Assembly (NCBI GenBank): GCA_937991965.1
Contig: CALKLP010000092.1
Location: forward strand, 1-55,335
Length of the DNA: 55,335 bases
From: an uncultured Verrucomicrobiales bacterium
GTDB taxonomy: Bacteria; Verrucomicrobiota; Verrucomicrobiia; Verrucomicrobiales; Akkermansiaceae
Direction of reading: 5' to 3'
A program made the position numbers and the translations under genes. Below the pieces are notes generated by a model, which was not told the DNA's origin, ran no database searches, and saw only the letters and a list, made by a program, of their open reading frames with translations. Numbering within the stretch: the first letter of the stretch is position 1; every line of letters begins with the position of its first letter. This document shows, one piece after another, positions 54,467 through 55,335 of this stretch.

Positions 54467-55335
54467 GTGGAACCTATTAGCTTTCAACCAATTTATAAAG
54501 AGCGTGTTTGGGGCGGACGACAATTAGAGTCAATCTATGGCCGTCAGCTTCCTGATGCTCATACCCCATACGGCGAGTCTTGGGACCTAACTGACCGTGG
54601 TCCAGATCAATCCGTCGTCAATGGAGGACGCTTTGATGGACTCACTCTCCATACTCTGTGGAACGAGCATCGAGAAGAAGTGTTCGGCCCAAATCTCCCG
54701 AACGTCGATAAATTCCCTCTACTAATCAAAATTTTAGATTCACAAAGCGATCTCTCTGTCCAAGTCCACCCACCTGAATCCTTAGCCCAAAAATTCGGCG
54801 GCGAGGCGAAAACAGAAATGTGGTATATTGCCGATGTTACTCCAGAGGGCAAGCTCTACGTTGGTGTGAAAGATGGCGTGTCTAAAGCAGAATTCGAGAA
54901 GGCTATCTCCGAGGGCTCTGTTGCAGAAAAAATTCATGCACTCCACCCAGAAAAAGGCGATTTTATGCACTTAGATTCGGGGCGCCTCCACTCCATCGGA
55001 GCAGGCTTCCTCATCTATGAAATCCAACAAAACTCCGATACCACCTACCGTGTTTTTGATTGGAACCGGATGGGACTCAATGGAAAACCGCGCCCCTTAC
55101 ATGTTGAACAATCCCTAGAATGCATCGATTTCTCCGACGTTGAGCCTTCGATGGGACAAGCTGATGGCCGCACGATCTCTGATTGTCCTCATTTCAAAGT
55201 TGATCAAATCGAGCGCCAGAAGAACGAATCCTTCACGCAACAGAACCCGAAGAACTTCGCCGTCATCACCGTTGTCGATGGGGTAATCACAGACTCTTCT
55301 GGCAAAGATTACGTTGGTGGTGATTCCTTCCTCAT
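54467..55335 (+). CDS. manA: Mannose-6-phosphate isomerase, class I (3' end outside the window)
   Basis: Interconverts fructose-6-phosphate and mannose-6-phosphate. The frame opens at a GTG at 54467 (EPISFQPIYKERVWGGRQLE) with no ATG upstream, and stays open for 289 codons to the window end. Zinc and catalytic residues are present: SVQVHPPES (Gln, His, near residue 101), TEMWYI (Glu, near 121), RLHSIGAGFLIYEIQQNSD (His, near 175) and YRVFDWNR (Arg, near 198). No stop is reached, so the gene is partial. Confidence 0.9.
   Translation, partial: MEPISFQPIYKERVWGGRQLESIYGRQLPDAHTPYGESWDLTDRGPDQSVVNGGRFDGLTLHTLWNEHREEVFGPNLPNVDKFPLLIKILDSQSDLSVQVHPPESLAQKFGGEAKTEMWYIADVTPEGKLYVGVKDGVSKAEFEKAISEGSVAEKIHALHPEKGDFMHLDSGRLHSIGAGFLIYEIQQNSDTTYRVFDWNRMGLNGKPRPLHVEQSLECIDFSDVEPSMGQADGRTISDCPHFKVDQIERQKNESFTQQNPKNFAVITVVDGVITDSSGKDYVGGDSFL

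Overview
The window is a dense bacterial chromosome segment with moderate base composition, probably from a Gram-negative member of the Verrucomicrobiota. That assignment (about 0.6) is inference from gene content and style: GatCA amidotransferase, a split methionine synthase, type II secretion pseudopilins, REP-type GC-rich palindromes, and an almost complete lack of Shine-Dalgarno sequences. No rRNA or taxonomic marker is present to settle it.

Layout. 1-1666 (minus): tRNA-His, rnc, a HemX/CcsA-like membrane protein and the start of hemA. 1746-3517: proB, then divergently pyrE and a PhnA-like zinc-ribbon gene. 3741-9341 (minus): gatC, gatA, a small membrane protein and dnaE. 9415-14913: transglutaminase-like protein, aldo/keto reductase, a DUF5718-like protein, an Arg/Gly-rich protein, a CII-like HTH regulator and a small hypothetical. 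14930-19502: bioA and an oversized leuS. 19570-24049: four pseudopilin genes, a Na+/H+ antiporter, a small hypothetical and a TatD-type hydrolase. 24142-26870: a membrane Ser/Thr kinase and two identical tRNA-Glu genes. 27017-32439: methionine synthase in two pieces with a ClpP-like gene between them. 32440-37671: recF, dinG (minus) and a two-component Na+/solute symporter. 37951-42070: tRNA-Lys with a GIY-YIG duplication, trxB and katG. 42163-47551: oxyR, a Tat-exported phosphoesterase, guaA, a GxxExxY gene and guaB. 47685-55335: bcp, a DUF368 transporter, a 2-oxoacid dehydrogenase operon (E1 alpha, E1 beta, E2), a LysR regulator, an NrtA-like protein and the start of manA.

The most unusual feature is a set of small repeat-bounded cassettes lodged in housekeeping loci. 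Two carry RAYT-type (REP-associated tyrosine transposase) domains inserted in frame inside essential enzymes. The one in leuS is exactly 216 codons, bounded by perfect 23-bp inverted REP sequences, with no start or stop codon of its own. The one in metH sits in the AdoMet domain between two degenerate REP palindromes. Both keep the HxH and Tyr motifs, and both hosts keep their catalytic motifs. A ClpP-like protease gene separates the two metH parts and is bounded by perfect 20-bp inverted repeats. A GxxExxY (PD-(D/E)XK-like) gene separates guaB from guaA and is bounded by 39-bp near-perfect inverted repeats. A GIY-YIG gene is duplicated after tRNA-Lys together with the 3' part of the tRNA and three copies of a 16-bp palindrome.

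Regulation visible in the sequence: an almost perfect OxyR operator between divergent katG and oxyR, overlapping the oxyR start codon; and two back-to-back sigma-54-type promoters formed by one palindrome between the divergent lysR and nrtA-like genes, with predicted leaders of only 2-3 nt, in keeping with the lack of ribosome binding sites elsewhere.
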